Below, piece by piece: positions 45,661 to 52,444 of a stretch of 64,000 bases of DNA (position 1 is its first letter; every line of letters starts with the position of its first letter). Source of the stretch: Desulfurococcaceae archaeon AG1 (GTDB lineage Archaea > Thermoproteota > Thermoprotei_A > Sulfolobales > AG1). Below the pieces are notes generated by a model. That model worked only from the letters and a program-made list of their open reading frames with translations. It made no database searches and was not told the origin of the DNA. The translations under genes and the position numbers were made by a program. The stretch covers positions 114,183 through 178,182 of the forward strand of contig BEWT01000016.1 of NCBI GenBank assembly GCA_003116855.1. Reading direction: 5' to 3'.

Positions 45661-47007
45661 ATGGCAGATCTGAATCTGGCCCTGGATTACCTTAATAGGC
45701 TAAAAAGGAAATTCGGTATTAGAGCTGTTATAAGTGAATACCCATCGATACCTATAGTGTTTTATTGCCTCAACATCGGCTATCTAATCCCAGGCTATAC
45801 AGGGTTCGCACCAGATACTCCACCCTTCTTTGTTGATGCAGAGAGTATAGGGATAGATGCTGGTTCTAACATAACTACATATAAATACAGGCTAAGGGTG
45901 CAGAATGTGGTAACAGGGGCTTATGTGATTCAGATATATGTTGAAGAAACAAGAGGGGCCTATGATTACCTATTTATAAAACCTGAGAATGTAGATCCTA
46001 ACTATACTAATTGCGATATGTATTTCGCAGGGCAGTATCTTGGTAAAGTCAGTGCACCTACAGCTATCAGTCTAGCGCCAGGAGACACATTCCCATCTAT
46101 GAGGACAGCGGTTAGACATGTGGATGAGCTAAGCGGGCTAATGAAATACTGGGGCTACACGGATTATCAAGATGTGTATATATGGGCGAAGGAATTAATA
46201 GCTGCTGCGACTCGAGGATATTATTCAGGTGTCCTCGATATATATGGACCTATAGGAAAGGATCTAGGATCCTCGGGCGAAATAGTGATACAGGTTTCAG
46301 AGGATCACTTCTGGGATGCTAAATATTGGAATGGGATTCTTGGACATCAAACACTGCTTGAAATGTTTAAAACATATAACTTGATAGAAAACCCATATCC
46401 ACTATATCCCTATAAAAGTAAAATAGTTGGTGCTACAGAGAGAACCGGTAACGGCCCTTGGTGGTTTTTGACTCTTTTAAGCCAGTGCGGTGATCCTCTT
46501 CTAGATGCTTGGTGGGGTCTATACTATGCTGCTATAGATGACTGGGCCAATGCGAAATCAAAATGGGATGCATTGGCATCTAAATGGGATGGAGTAGGTC
46601 TACAACCATCAAACTCAGCTTGTAGAGGCTCAGGATATAGCACGATAAGATTAGCCGCAGCTCTAGCTTTAGGCACTATGCTAGCAAAGAGGGGATATAT
46701 ACCCTGGACCACAGTTGATTCTATGTACGGAGTTTTAGATCAGCTACAATGGCAGGGTAGTGGATACTACTCACCAGATGGCTCAACAGTATATACTATA
46801 TATAAACCCGACCATAGAGGCGGATTTATAGTAAGCTATAACAAGGTAGGAAGCTATGGATTTGTGCCGTTTAGACCATCCCTTATCGAGGATATCCTAA
46901 AAGAGTGGAGCTCACCACCTGAATATGGTGGTGTATTGCCGACAAATAGCGAGACAACCATAACATCGATGATTGCATTAAGATTATATAGATCTTTTAG
47001 ATCTTAA
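45661..47007 (+). CDS. Large unrecognised element protein (448 aa)
   Basis: ATG at 45661. The N-terminal third is strand-rich (NITTYKYRLRVQNVVTGAYVIQIYVEE). The rest is helical and Trp/Tyr/Gly-rich with repeated hairpin-like units (GNGPWWFLTLLSQCGDPLLDAWWGLYYAAIDDW, GSGYSTIRLAAALALGTMLAK), which recalls alpha/alpha-toroid proteins such as glycoside hydrolases. No catalytic motif can be named. No membrane segment. Its N-terminus (LDYLNRLKRKFGIRAVISEYPS) resembles that of the preceding protein (VDAFIAKYPS). Possible adhesin, spike or wall-active protein. Confidence 0.65.
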   Translation: MADLNLALDYLNRLKRKFGIRAVISEYPSIPIVFYCLNIGYLIPGYTGFAPDTPPFFVDAESIGIDAGSNITTYKYRLRVQNVVTGAYVIQIYVEETRGAYDYLFIKPENVDPNYTNCDMYFAGQYLGKVSAPTAISLAPGDTFPSMRTAVRHVDELSGLMKYWGYTDYQDVYIWAKELIAAATRGYYSGVLDIYGPIGKDLGSSGEIVIQVSEDHFWDAKYWNGILGHQTLLEMFKTYNLIENPYPLYPYKSKIVGATERTGNGPWWFLTLLSQCGDPLLDAWWGLYYAAIDDWANAKSKWDALASKWDGVGLQPSNSACRGSGYSTIRLAAALALGTMLAKRGYIPWTTVDSMYGVLDQLQWQGSGYYSPDGSTVYTIYKPDHRGGFIVSYNKVGSYGFVPFRPSLIEDILKEWSSPPEYGGVLPTNSETTITSMIALRLYRSFRS

Positions 47008-47435
47008 GCCTCATAAATCATAGCGAGGATCAACGCTAGTATAAATATGTGTAGAAATACTGAGAAGAATAAGGATAAGGCTAGTGATAACAGAGGTCTC
47101 TTGCCAAGAAGACTAATAATCATTGATGCAGATATAATTATATATTGGAATATCTGGCATATTGAGAGTGGAGAGAACAATATTACAGCAAGAGGAAAAG
47201 ACGAGGCATATATATAGGTAAGGGGGTTTGCAAGCTCCCTAAGGGCTTGGGCAGGTGATATGAGAAATCGAACCACTAGACTAGCTATTATCGATGCAAT
47301 CACAACCCCAGCATATGGGCTTATAATTCTTCTGAGTATCTCCGACCATCTCGTTTTAATGAAGAAAGATAGAAGTATAAGGCAAACTATGATAATGTTT
47401 ATTAAGCCAAAGATCATTAGATGCTGTTCCAACAC
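47004..47435 (-). CDS. Element multi-pass membrane protein (143 aa)
   Basis: Four hydrophobic segments (about 8-24, 42-60, 72-95, 115-140), including an all-hydrophobic C-terminus LFFSVFLHIFILALILAMIY. It is the only leftward gene within the rightward block and converges with the 448-residue gene, overlapping by 4 nt. Unrecognised. Confidence 0.6.
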   Translation of the reverse strand: MLEQHLMIFGLINIIIVCLILLSFFIKTRWSEILRRIISPYAGVVIASIIASLVVRFLISPAQALRELANPLTYIYASSFPLAVILFSPLSICQIFQYIIISASMIISLLGKRPLLSLALSLFFSVFLHIFILALILAMIYEA

Positions 47436-47538
47436 AATCCCTGGATAGATTCTTTCACTATATTATAAATAACAAAATAGATATAAGCATTAGCCTGGAA
47501 ATATCTAAGGTTATGTGTAGGCTATAATGGGATAATAT

Positions 47539-47913
47539 ATGGCCAGGGCTAGGAAGAAGAGGGTTTATGGAACTAGAAGCACGGGCGGGTTATTGATATA
47601 TGGTGCTGAGAGACTTGCTAGCCTAGTTATTGGGGCCTATAGGACGCAGGCCAGGCAAGAGGCTCCGAATTGGAGCAGAGATTATCTAGCAGGGATAAAC
47701 GACTATATAACTGATGAGCAGAAGGTGAGGACTGCCACGACAAAGCTGAGCCTCTGGTACCAGGCTCTAGCTGAGAACAGATCAGCGATTATACAGGCTT
47801 TCGATGCTGTGAAAGCTAGATATGCACAGCTCCTAGCAGGCCTAGTAGTCCCAGCCCCGGCACCGGCGCCAGCCCCAGCAGCGCCAGCACCTAGAGCTGT
47901 GCCCACACCATGA
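47539..47913 (+). CDS. Basic helical element protein with Pro/Ala tail (124 aa)
   Basis: ATG at 47539. Strongly basic N-terminus (MARARKKRVYGTRSTG), a helical middle (AERLASLVIGAYRTQARQEAPNW ... LWYQALAENRSAIIQAFDAVKARYAQLLAG) and a disordered tail of Pro-Ala repeats. A basic arm plus helices is compatible with a nucleoprotein or structural protein, but there is no sequence match I can name. It overlaps the next gene by ATGA. Confidence 0.6.
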   Translation: MARARKKRVYGTRSTGGLLIYGAERLASLVIGAYRTQARQEAPNWSRDYLAGINDYITDEQKVRTATTKLSLWYQALAENRSAIIQAFDAVKARYAQLLAGLVVPAPAPAPAPAAPAPRAVPTP

Positions 47914-49040
47914 GCCTAGCAGATAGGCCGGTTGATGAGATATTAAGGGAGTTAAGGGGTGCAGCCCGAGATACTTTTTTAAACCATAAGGCTCTCTACA
48001 TAGAATCGCTTCTATCGGCATACCACCTAGACCCAGCCAGGATAGGATATAGAAGGGATTTGATAGAGGATTTCCTCATAGAGCATTGCAGCGGTCTAAC
48101 AGTTAATGAGTGTTTCGCAAAGATCGAGAGAATGGTTAGAGAGGCTGGTGGAAGGAGAAAGCTAGAGGATCTAGCAGATACCCTAGCTAAGAGTATAGAG
48201 GACATGGCTAGGGCCATGACCAGGATAGATATCTATTGCAGCTCTTGGGGCCTTGATAGGGATACGTGTGATGAGCTTAGAAAGGTAGAGAGAGATCCAT
48301 GCCTAGATGGACAGGTTGTTAGAAGAGTGCTCACAGGATATTTCAGAAGCCTAGGAGCCACAGAAGCAGAGTATAGAGGTGCTGTGGAAGAGGCGGCGAA
48401 CTATATTGAGAGCCTTAGAAAGGCAAGGCTATGTGTTAGATGGGATCACGTGGCCAACGCTATTAGGAATATGTATGAGGCTGAGAGGGCTAGGAGAGAG
48501 GAGACGCTGTTAAGGGCTAAGGATATCCAGAGAACACTTGATAGGTTTCTGAGGGAGAGGGTCGAGAGGAGAGTAGAGGTTCCAGCAGTAGCTAGAGTAC
48601 CCACCCCAGCACCCACACCTGCAAGGCCTACCCCACAGCCATATCCTGCAAGACCGGCTCCCCAAAAACAGCCCAGGATTATTCCCTGGCTTGGGAGACC
48701 AGCTGGTGTTGAGCTACCACAGCTAGCTAATAGGCTTAGAGCTATGGGTAAGAGGTTAGAGATACTTACCGAGGGGGTGTTATACAACATATATCTAGGC
48801 TTCTGGCTAGAGCGTATAAGATCAGCATATAGGGAGAGGAATGAAACACCAGATGAATTCATAGGCGCTGGTGGCGTTGCATGTGTAGAGCTAGATGATA
48901 TAGCAACGACGCTGGTGGTTGTGGAGTTCAGGGATAGCTCTTTCATGCTTAGAACAATAGATTTCTGCTGTAGAAACTGCATAATGTATTATAGAGGTAG
49001 AGATGGAAGGGTGAAGCTGTATTGGACCTTACAGACCTGA
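47910..49040 (+). CDS. Unrecognised element protein with Pro-rich linker (376 aa)
   Basis: ATG at 47910 overlapping the previous stop. N-terminal helical domain of about 220 residues with Cys pairs (IEHCSGLTVNECF, IYCSSWGLDRDTCDEL), a linker rich in Pro-Ala-Arg-Thr (about 230-262), and a C-terminal domain of about 110 residues (RLEILTEGVLYNIYLGFWLERIRS, CVELDDIATTLVVVEFRD, FCCRNCIMYYRG). The linker type matches the tail of the preceding protein. No ATPase or nuclease motif. Function unknown. Confidence 0.65.
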   Translation: MSLADRPVDEILRELRGAARDTFLNHKALYIESLLSAYHLDPARIGYRRDLIEDFLIEHCSGLTVNECFAKIERMVREAGGRRKLEDLADTLAKSIEDMARAMTRIDIYCSSWGLDRDTCDELRKVERDPCLDGQVVRRVLTGYFRSLGATEAEYRGAVEEAANYIESLRKARLCVRWDHVANAIRNMYEAERARREETLLRAKDIQRTLDRFLRERVERRVEVPAVARVPTPAPTPARPTPQPYPARPAPQKQPRIIPWLGRPAGVELPQLANRLRAMGKRLEILTEGVLYNIYLGFWLERIRSAYRERNETPDEFIGAGGVACVELDDIATTLVVVEFRDSSFMLRTIDFCCRNCIMYYRGRDGRVKLYWTLQT

Positions 49041-49219
49041 TCAACATAGCGTCTTCTGCTGGAGTAGCGGTTGTCATAGCGGTCTATCTAACATATTGGA
49101 TAACCAATAATATGTCGCAAAAACTCGATAGAATAGTTGAGAAGCTCGATGACATACTTAGAGAGCAGAGGGAGTTCTACAGGATGATAATTGAGGAGCT
49201 TAGAAAGAAATCGGGCTAG
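49022..49219 (+). CDS. Small membrane protein resembling BhlA/YvrJ holin-like family (65 aa)
   Basis: TTG start at 49022, overlapping the previous gene by 19 nt. One N-terminal membrane helix (AGVAVVIAVYLTYWITNNM) followed by an amphipathic coiled helix (SQKLDRIVEKLDDILREQREFYRMIIEELRKK). This helix-plus-coiled-coil plan, with the basic/acidic boundary after the membrane segment, is that of phage BhlA/YvrJ-type proteins. A lysis role in an archaeon is only a suggestion. Confidence 0.6.
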   Translation: MDLTDLINIASSAGVAVVIAVYLTYWITNNMSQKLDRIVEKLDDILREQREFYRMIIEELRKKSG

Positions 49220-49239
49220 GGAGAATCTAGAGGGCGGGG

Positions 49240-49449
49240 ATGAGATTAGCAACAATATCGCATATAGCCTATGGTGTGCTCACAGCCTTTTCAGAGTGGT
49301 ATCTAGCAATTATTATGAGCCTAATGTTCATCCTCTATGAATTAGATGAGGAGCTCCACATAAGAGATAAAGCCTATAGAGACATATTAGAGTATATGGT
49401 TGGTCTGAGCATAGGAGCACTGGCCAAGCTTGTTCTAAATATGCTGTAG
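49240..49449 (+). CDS. Small two-helix membrane protein of the element (69 aa)
   Basis: ATG at 49240 with GGGCGGGG upstream. Hydrophobic segments at about 8-32 (AYGVLTAFSEWYLAIIMSLMF) and 52-68, with an acidic turn (YELDEELHIRDKAYRD) between. Located directly after the holin-like gene, 20 bp apart. Unrecognised. Confidence 0.6.
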   Translation: MRLATISHIAYGVLTAFSEWYLAIIMSLMFILYELDEELHIRDKAYRDILEYMVGLSIGALAKLVLNML

Positions 49450-49469
49450 CTTCACCATCTCATATACCA

Positions 49470-49823
49470 TTAGAAAGTAGCCAGTATTCTCCTAAGCATG
49501 GGCAGGGCCTTAGCGGCAATATCTTTAAAGCCCTTTGGATAGTCGGTGGCTGGGCTTGCAATCCTTTCAAGCCATTCTATAAGCTTTTCCATGACCTCTC
49601 TATCTATGGCCAGATCCACGGCTACCTGGCTGAGGCTCATCGCTATATTAACATTAACTATAACCTGCTTCTCCCCCTTTTCAGATGCCTCGATATAGCC
49701 TCTAAGCGTTTTCACGAATATCTCTTTCACAAGTTTCTTTTCTTCGGCAGTTAAAGAATCATATAATAGTTTAATATATTTAGGAACTCTAAGGCTGATC
49801 ACAGCTGTTTCATTGCTGTTCAT
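49470..49823 (-). CDS. RHH-like DNA-binding or regulatory element protein (117 aa)
   Basis: ATG at 49823 (MNSNETAVISLRVPKYIKLLYDSLTAEEKKLVKEIFVKTLRGYIE). The strand ETAVISLRVP followed by two helices looks like a ribbon-helix-helix opening. The frame is open upstream to an ATG at 49955, but that part is Pro/Ser/Gln-rich and covers the TGTAAAC repeats, so it is more likely regulatory DNA. The C-terminal half is helical. Confidence 0.55.
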   Translation of the reverse strand: MNSNETAVISLRVPKYIKLLYDSLTAEEKKLVKEIFVKTLRGYIEASEKGEKQVIVNVNIAMSLSQVAVDLAIDREVMEKLIEWLERIASPATDYPKGFKDIAAKALPMLRRILATF

Positions 49824-49857
49824 GCTGCGCTGTACAATAGCTTCTAGGTATTGGGGT

Positions 49858-49892
49858 TGTAAACGGTTTTCTGTCTGTAAACGTTTGTAAAC
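49858..49892. repeat. Three TGTAAAC iteron-like repeats
   Basis: TGTAAAC at 49858-49864, 49876-49882 and 49886-49892, with starts 18 and 10 bp apart, just upstream of the RHH-like gene start at 49823. They could be operators for that protein or part of an origin. Confidence 0.45.
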
Positions 49893-49970
49893 AGGGGATT
49901 GGAAATAGGGGTCTGTGGCTGGGGGGTCTCCAGAGGAACCAGAGGTGCTTCTCATGGATCCTGATCACCA

Positions 49971-50387
49971 TTATATTATCTCATCAAGTAGATCTTTTAA
50001 TGCGTTCCTGAGTTTCTCCCTTAACTCCTTCATAACCTGTGTTAGATCGGTTTTTACAACATATAGCCCGTCTATGTCATCGAATCCCTTCTCGCTATTA
50101 CGCCATATCTCATTTAGCATAGCTATTATTTCATCGAGATCATCTGAGATAGCCTCTATATCTACGGTTCCAAATCGCCCTTTCACAATAACTGGGTAGG
50201 TGTATTCAGGCGGCCATTCAATTTCTAACCTGTAACCGCTATATTCTATGTAGTTTAATGAGATTCTTCTTCTAGTTGTTATGTCTAGTGTGTAGGCGTT
50301 ATCAGAGTGTTTAATCATTTTTATTTCTATGCCGTTTGCATCGTCGCGGTATACTCTGGTGTTTATTTCTTCTATCTCTTTGGCCAT
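49971..50387 (-). CDS. Hypothetical element protein (138 aa)
   Basis: ATG at 50387 with GGGGG upstream; the longer frame from 50435 overlaps the next gene. Strand-rich first half (IEIKMIKHSDNAYTLDITTRRRISLNYIEYSGYRLEIEW) and a helical C-terminus (DLTQVMKELREKLRNALKDLLDEI). Acidic, soluble, unrecognised. Member of the right leftward block. Confidence 0.6.
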   Translation of the reverse strand: MAKEIEEINTRVYRDDANGIEIKMIKHSDNAYTLDITTRRRISLNYIEYSGYRLEIEWPPEYTYPVIVKGRFGTVDIEAISDDLDEIIAMLNEIWRNSEKGFDDIDGLYVVKTDLTQVMKELREKLRNALKDLLDEII

Positions 50388-50406
50388 GTCTTTTCCCCCG
50401 TGGTTT

Positions 50407-50616
50407 TCATATGTAGAGTTTAACGAATCTTTCATGTATCTTGGGTGGATTAGAGGTTATTTTGTCTCTGCGTTTCTCGAGTTTCTCTATGTATAGTCTT
50501 ATGGCTTTTCTTATCAGCTCGCTTCTACATATACCATGCTCCTTGGCCAGGCTATCTATTTCCTCTACTAGGTTCTCGGGGATTCGTAGTGATAGCATGA
50601 CTAGCTTTTTAGTCAT
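50407..50616 (-). CDS. CopG/RHH-family transcriptional regulator
   Basis: ATG at 50616 (MTKKLVMLSLRIPENLVEEIDSLAKEHGICRSELIRKAI). The strand VMLSLRIP, helix and turn GICRSELIRKAIRLYIEKL are a textbook ribbon-helix-helix domain; the rest is a short basic tail. About 69 residues. Likely repressor of element genes, or a copy-number control protein. It begins 11 bp after the preceding (upstream) gene ends. Confidence 0.85.
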   Translation of the reverse strand: MTKKLVMLSLRIPENLVEEIDSLAKEHGICRSELIRKAIRLYIEKLEKRRDKITSNPPKIHERFVKLYI

Positions 50617-50626
50617 CTCATACACC

Positions 50627-51097
50627 CTAGATCATATTCATTAGTATTTCGATCCATCTTCTCCACGGGATCCAGTGTCTGAGCTTTATAGCCTTATATG
50701 GGGTTGGCTCTCCCTCTAGTCTTATCAGCTCCCCCTCGACCTTCATCGCATGGCTTGCGTTGATGAAGTAGAAGCTGAATCTCCTCAGATCTAGCCATGC
50801 TATCCATGTCCTTTCCGCTACTCCGTATTTCTCTGCATATTCCAATTTCGACAGCTGGATCCAGGGTGGATATCGGGGTCCACCGGTTATGTCGACATAT
50901 GCTATTGGTTTGTTCATGTATTTCACTATGTAGTCGAACTTCTCCTCAGGCTTCTCATGGTATCTCGGGATATACTCGGTGCTTCCTGTGCCTAGCCCGC
51001 TTCTCTCCAGGGTAAATGGTGTGGTTGACATCATGCACTCAAACAACCGTTCTCTCTTTATCGTTGCCTTCCATCGAAATACGTATCTCTCTTTCAT
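50627..51097 (-). CDS. Hypothetical element protein (156 aa)
   Basis: ATG at 51097. Mixed alpha/beta, Trp- and Tyr-rich: YVFRWKATIKRERLFECMM, KFDYIVKYMNKPIAYVDITGGPRYPPWIQLSKLEYAEKYG, RTWIAWLDLRRFSFYFINASHA, HWIPWRRWIEILMNMI. No motif I can name. It lies second in the leftward block that starts at 51433. Confidence 0.6.
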   Translation of the reverse strand: MKERYVFRWKATIKRERLFECMMSTTPFTLERSGLGTGSTEYIPRYHEKPEEKFDYIVKYMNKPIAYVDITGGPRYPPWIQLSKLEYAEKYGVAERTWIAWLDLRRFSFYFINASHAMKVEGELIRLEGEPTPYKAIKLRHWIPWRRWIEILMNMI

Positions 51098-51130
51098 ATG
51101 GCTCCACTCCTTTAATAGGCTAGCTATTCT

Positions 51131-51433
51131 CTATATGATATAGCTGTAGGATACGCATGGCTCGATCCCCGAGATCTCGATCTTTATTATAGCTCCCTTC
51201 AGAACTATGTTGAGCACCAGCTCACCGTCTTCCTCGCTTGTGAATATGGCTTGGACAGCGTCTAGGTCGATGCTCAGGGGTCTATCACTTGGTAGCATGG
51301 GTATTAGGTAGTAGAGGATTGCTTTCGGTGGGAGCCTTGATCTAAGCATCTTAAGGATCTCGTTCTTAAGTTCTTCGCATCTAGATATTGATTCAGATCT
51401 AGATTCTCCCGAGACCTGAGCCTCTCGACCCAA
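51131..51433 (-). CDS. Hypothetical element protein (100 aa)
   Basis: ATG at 51433. N-terminal charged region, then SRCEELKNEILKMLRSRLPPKAILYYLIPMLPSD and strands (LDAVQAIFTSEEDGELVLNIVLKGAIIKIEI). First gene of the right leftward block, with a TATA-like box 36-43 bp upstream (51469-51476, reverse strand). Unrecognised. Confidence 0.6.
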   Translation of the reverse strand: MGREAQVSGESRSESISRCEELKNEILKMLRSRLPPKAILYYLIPMLPSDRPLSIDLDAVQAIFTSEEDGELVLNIVLKGAIIKIEISGIEPCVSYSYII

Positions 51434-51468
51434 GACAACTCACCGACTCTGTGGTATCATTACTAAAC

Positions 51469-51543
51469 TTATAAACCAAGTCATATAGCATGTCATATGA
51501 CTTATACGAATATACATATCAACTAAAGGCCGTTAACTTATAA
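51469..51543. promoter_or_regulatory. Divergent promoter with GTCATATGAC palindrome, between 51433 gene and int(N)
   Basis: Leftward TATA CTTATAAA (reverse strand, 51469-51476), a half copy GTCATATA at 51480-51487, a perfect palindrome GTCATATGAC at 51492-51501, and a rightward TATA CTTATAAG at 51536-51543 that lies 36-43 bp before int(N). The palindrome is placed to regulate either promoter. Confidence 0.6.
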
Positions 51544-51578
51544 GGTTCTAAAACAAAACCATATTCGAGGAACCAGAA

Positions 51579-51797
51579 ATGGACGGATCTAAATTTGTAG
51601 AGCTTATGGAAAACTGCGGGGTGAAACCAAAAGACCTTGGAATAGACCCAACATATAAGTTAAAACTAAAGAAAGGTGAAAGGAGACCTTCTAAAGAACT
51701 TGTTGAGAAGCTCCTTGAGCTATGTAAAGAGATGCGGCGGCCGGGATTTGAACCCGGGATCGCCGGCTCGGGAGGCCGGCGTCCTAGACCAGGCTAG
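51579..51797 (+). CDS. Integrase N-terminal part, int(N) (split by integration)
   Basis: ATG at 51579 with GAGG 8 bp upstream. Residues 1-52 are a helix-turn-helix-like domain (ELMENCGVKPKDLGIDPTYKLKLKKGERRPSKELVEKLLELC) as at the front of several crenarchaeal integrases. The frame then enters the attachment repeat (RRPGFEPGIAGSG) and continues meaninglessly to 51797 over the host tRNA gene. It shares reading frame with int(C) across the 42-bp repeat: 196 nt here plus 944 nt there is 380 codons including stop. The promoter stays attached to this half. Confidence 0.88.
   Translation: MDGSKFVELMENCGVKPKDLGIDPTYKLKLKKGERRPSKELVEKLLELCKEMRRPGFEPGIAGSGGRRPRPG
51733..51774. repeat. Right attachment site within tRNA-Gly
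   Basis: 42 bp identical to 40947-40988, forming nucleotides 32-73 of the intact tRNA-Gly. The crossover therefore lies somewhere between the anticodon loop and the 3' end. Confidence 0.92.
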
Positions 51798-51808
51798 ACG
51801 ACCGCCGC
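51733..51808 (-). tRNA. tRNA-Gly (CCC), intact; integration target
   Basis: Acceptor GCGGCGG/CCGCCGC, T-arm CCGGG-TTCAAAT-CCCGG, anticodon stem CCGGC/GCCGG with loop CTCCCGA (anticodon CCC), discriminator A. No intron; CCA not encoded. The 3' half was supplied by the element on integration and restores an identical sequence. Confidence 0.92.
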
Positions 51809-51965
51809 CAATAATATATTAAATAAGCAGGGTTTTTATTAATTCGCACCGGGCGTCTTATTACGATGCCGTAGCCAACTGTTTCAGATTTCATGAGGGT
51901 TTATATGGATTGATATTAGATCATAGTTCTGCAATAATGGAGCATAGTATAAGCTCTATTATTCT

Positions 51966-52373
<408 letters not shown>

Positions 52374-52444
52374 CAACATCCAGAGCTCCTGACCCTACTT
52401 CCTTATTAGGTTTAGTGCTTAGCATCTTATGGAAAGTGGTTATT

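Larger units (their letters stand above)
40947..51774. mobile_element. Integrated SSV-type provirus or plasmid in tRNA-Gly(CCC); 10,786 bp when excised
   Basis: Bounded by a 42-bp exact direct repeat (40947-40988 and 51733-51774) that corresponds to nucleotides 32-73 of the intact tRNA-Gly at the right end. The repeat distance is 10,786 bp. The two halves of a tyrosine recombinase gene sit at the two ends, and both read the repeat in the same frame. Interior genes are unlike the flanks: a small winged-helix regulator and RHH protein, a leftward block (42268-43815), a rightward block of structural-looking genes (43951-49449) and a second leftward block (49470-51433). No recognisable Rep, polymerase, terminase or known capsid protein was found. 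Confidence 0.9.
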
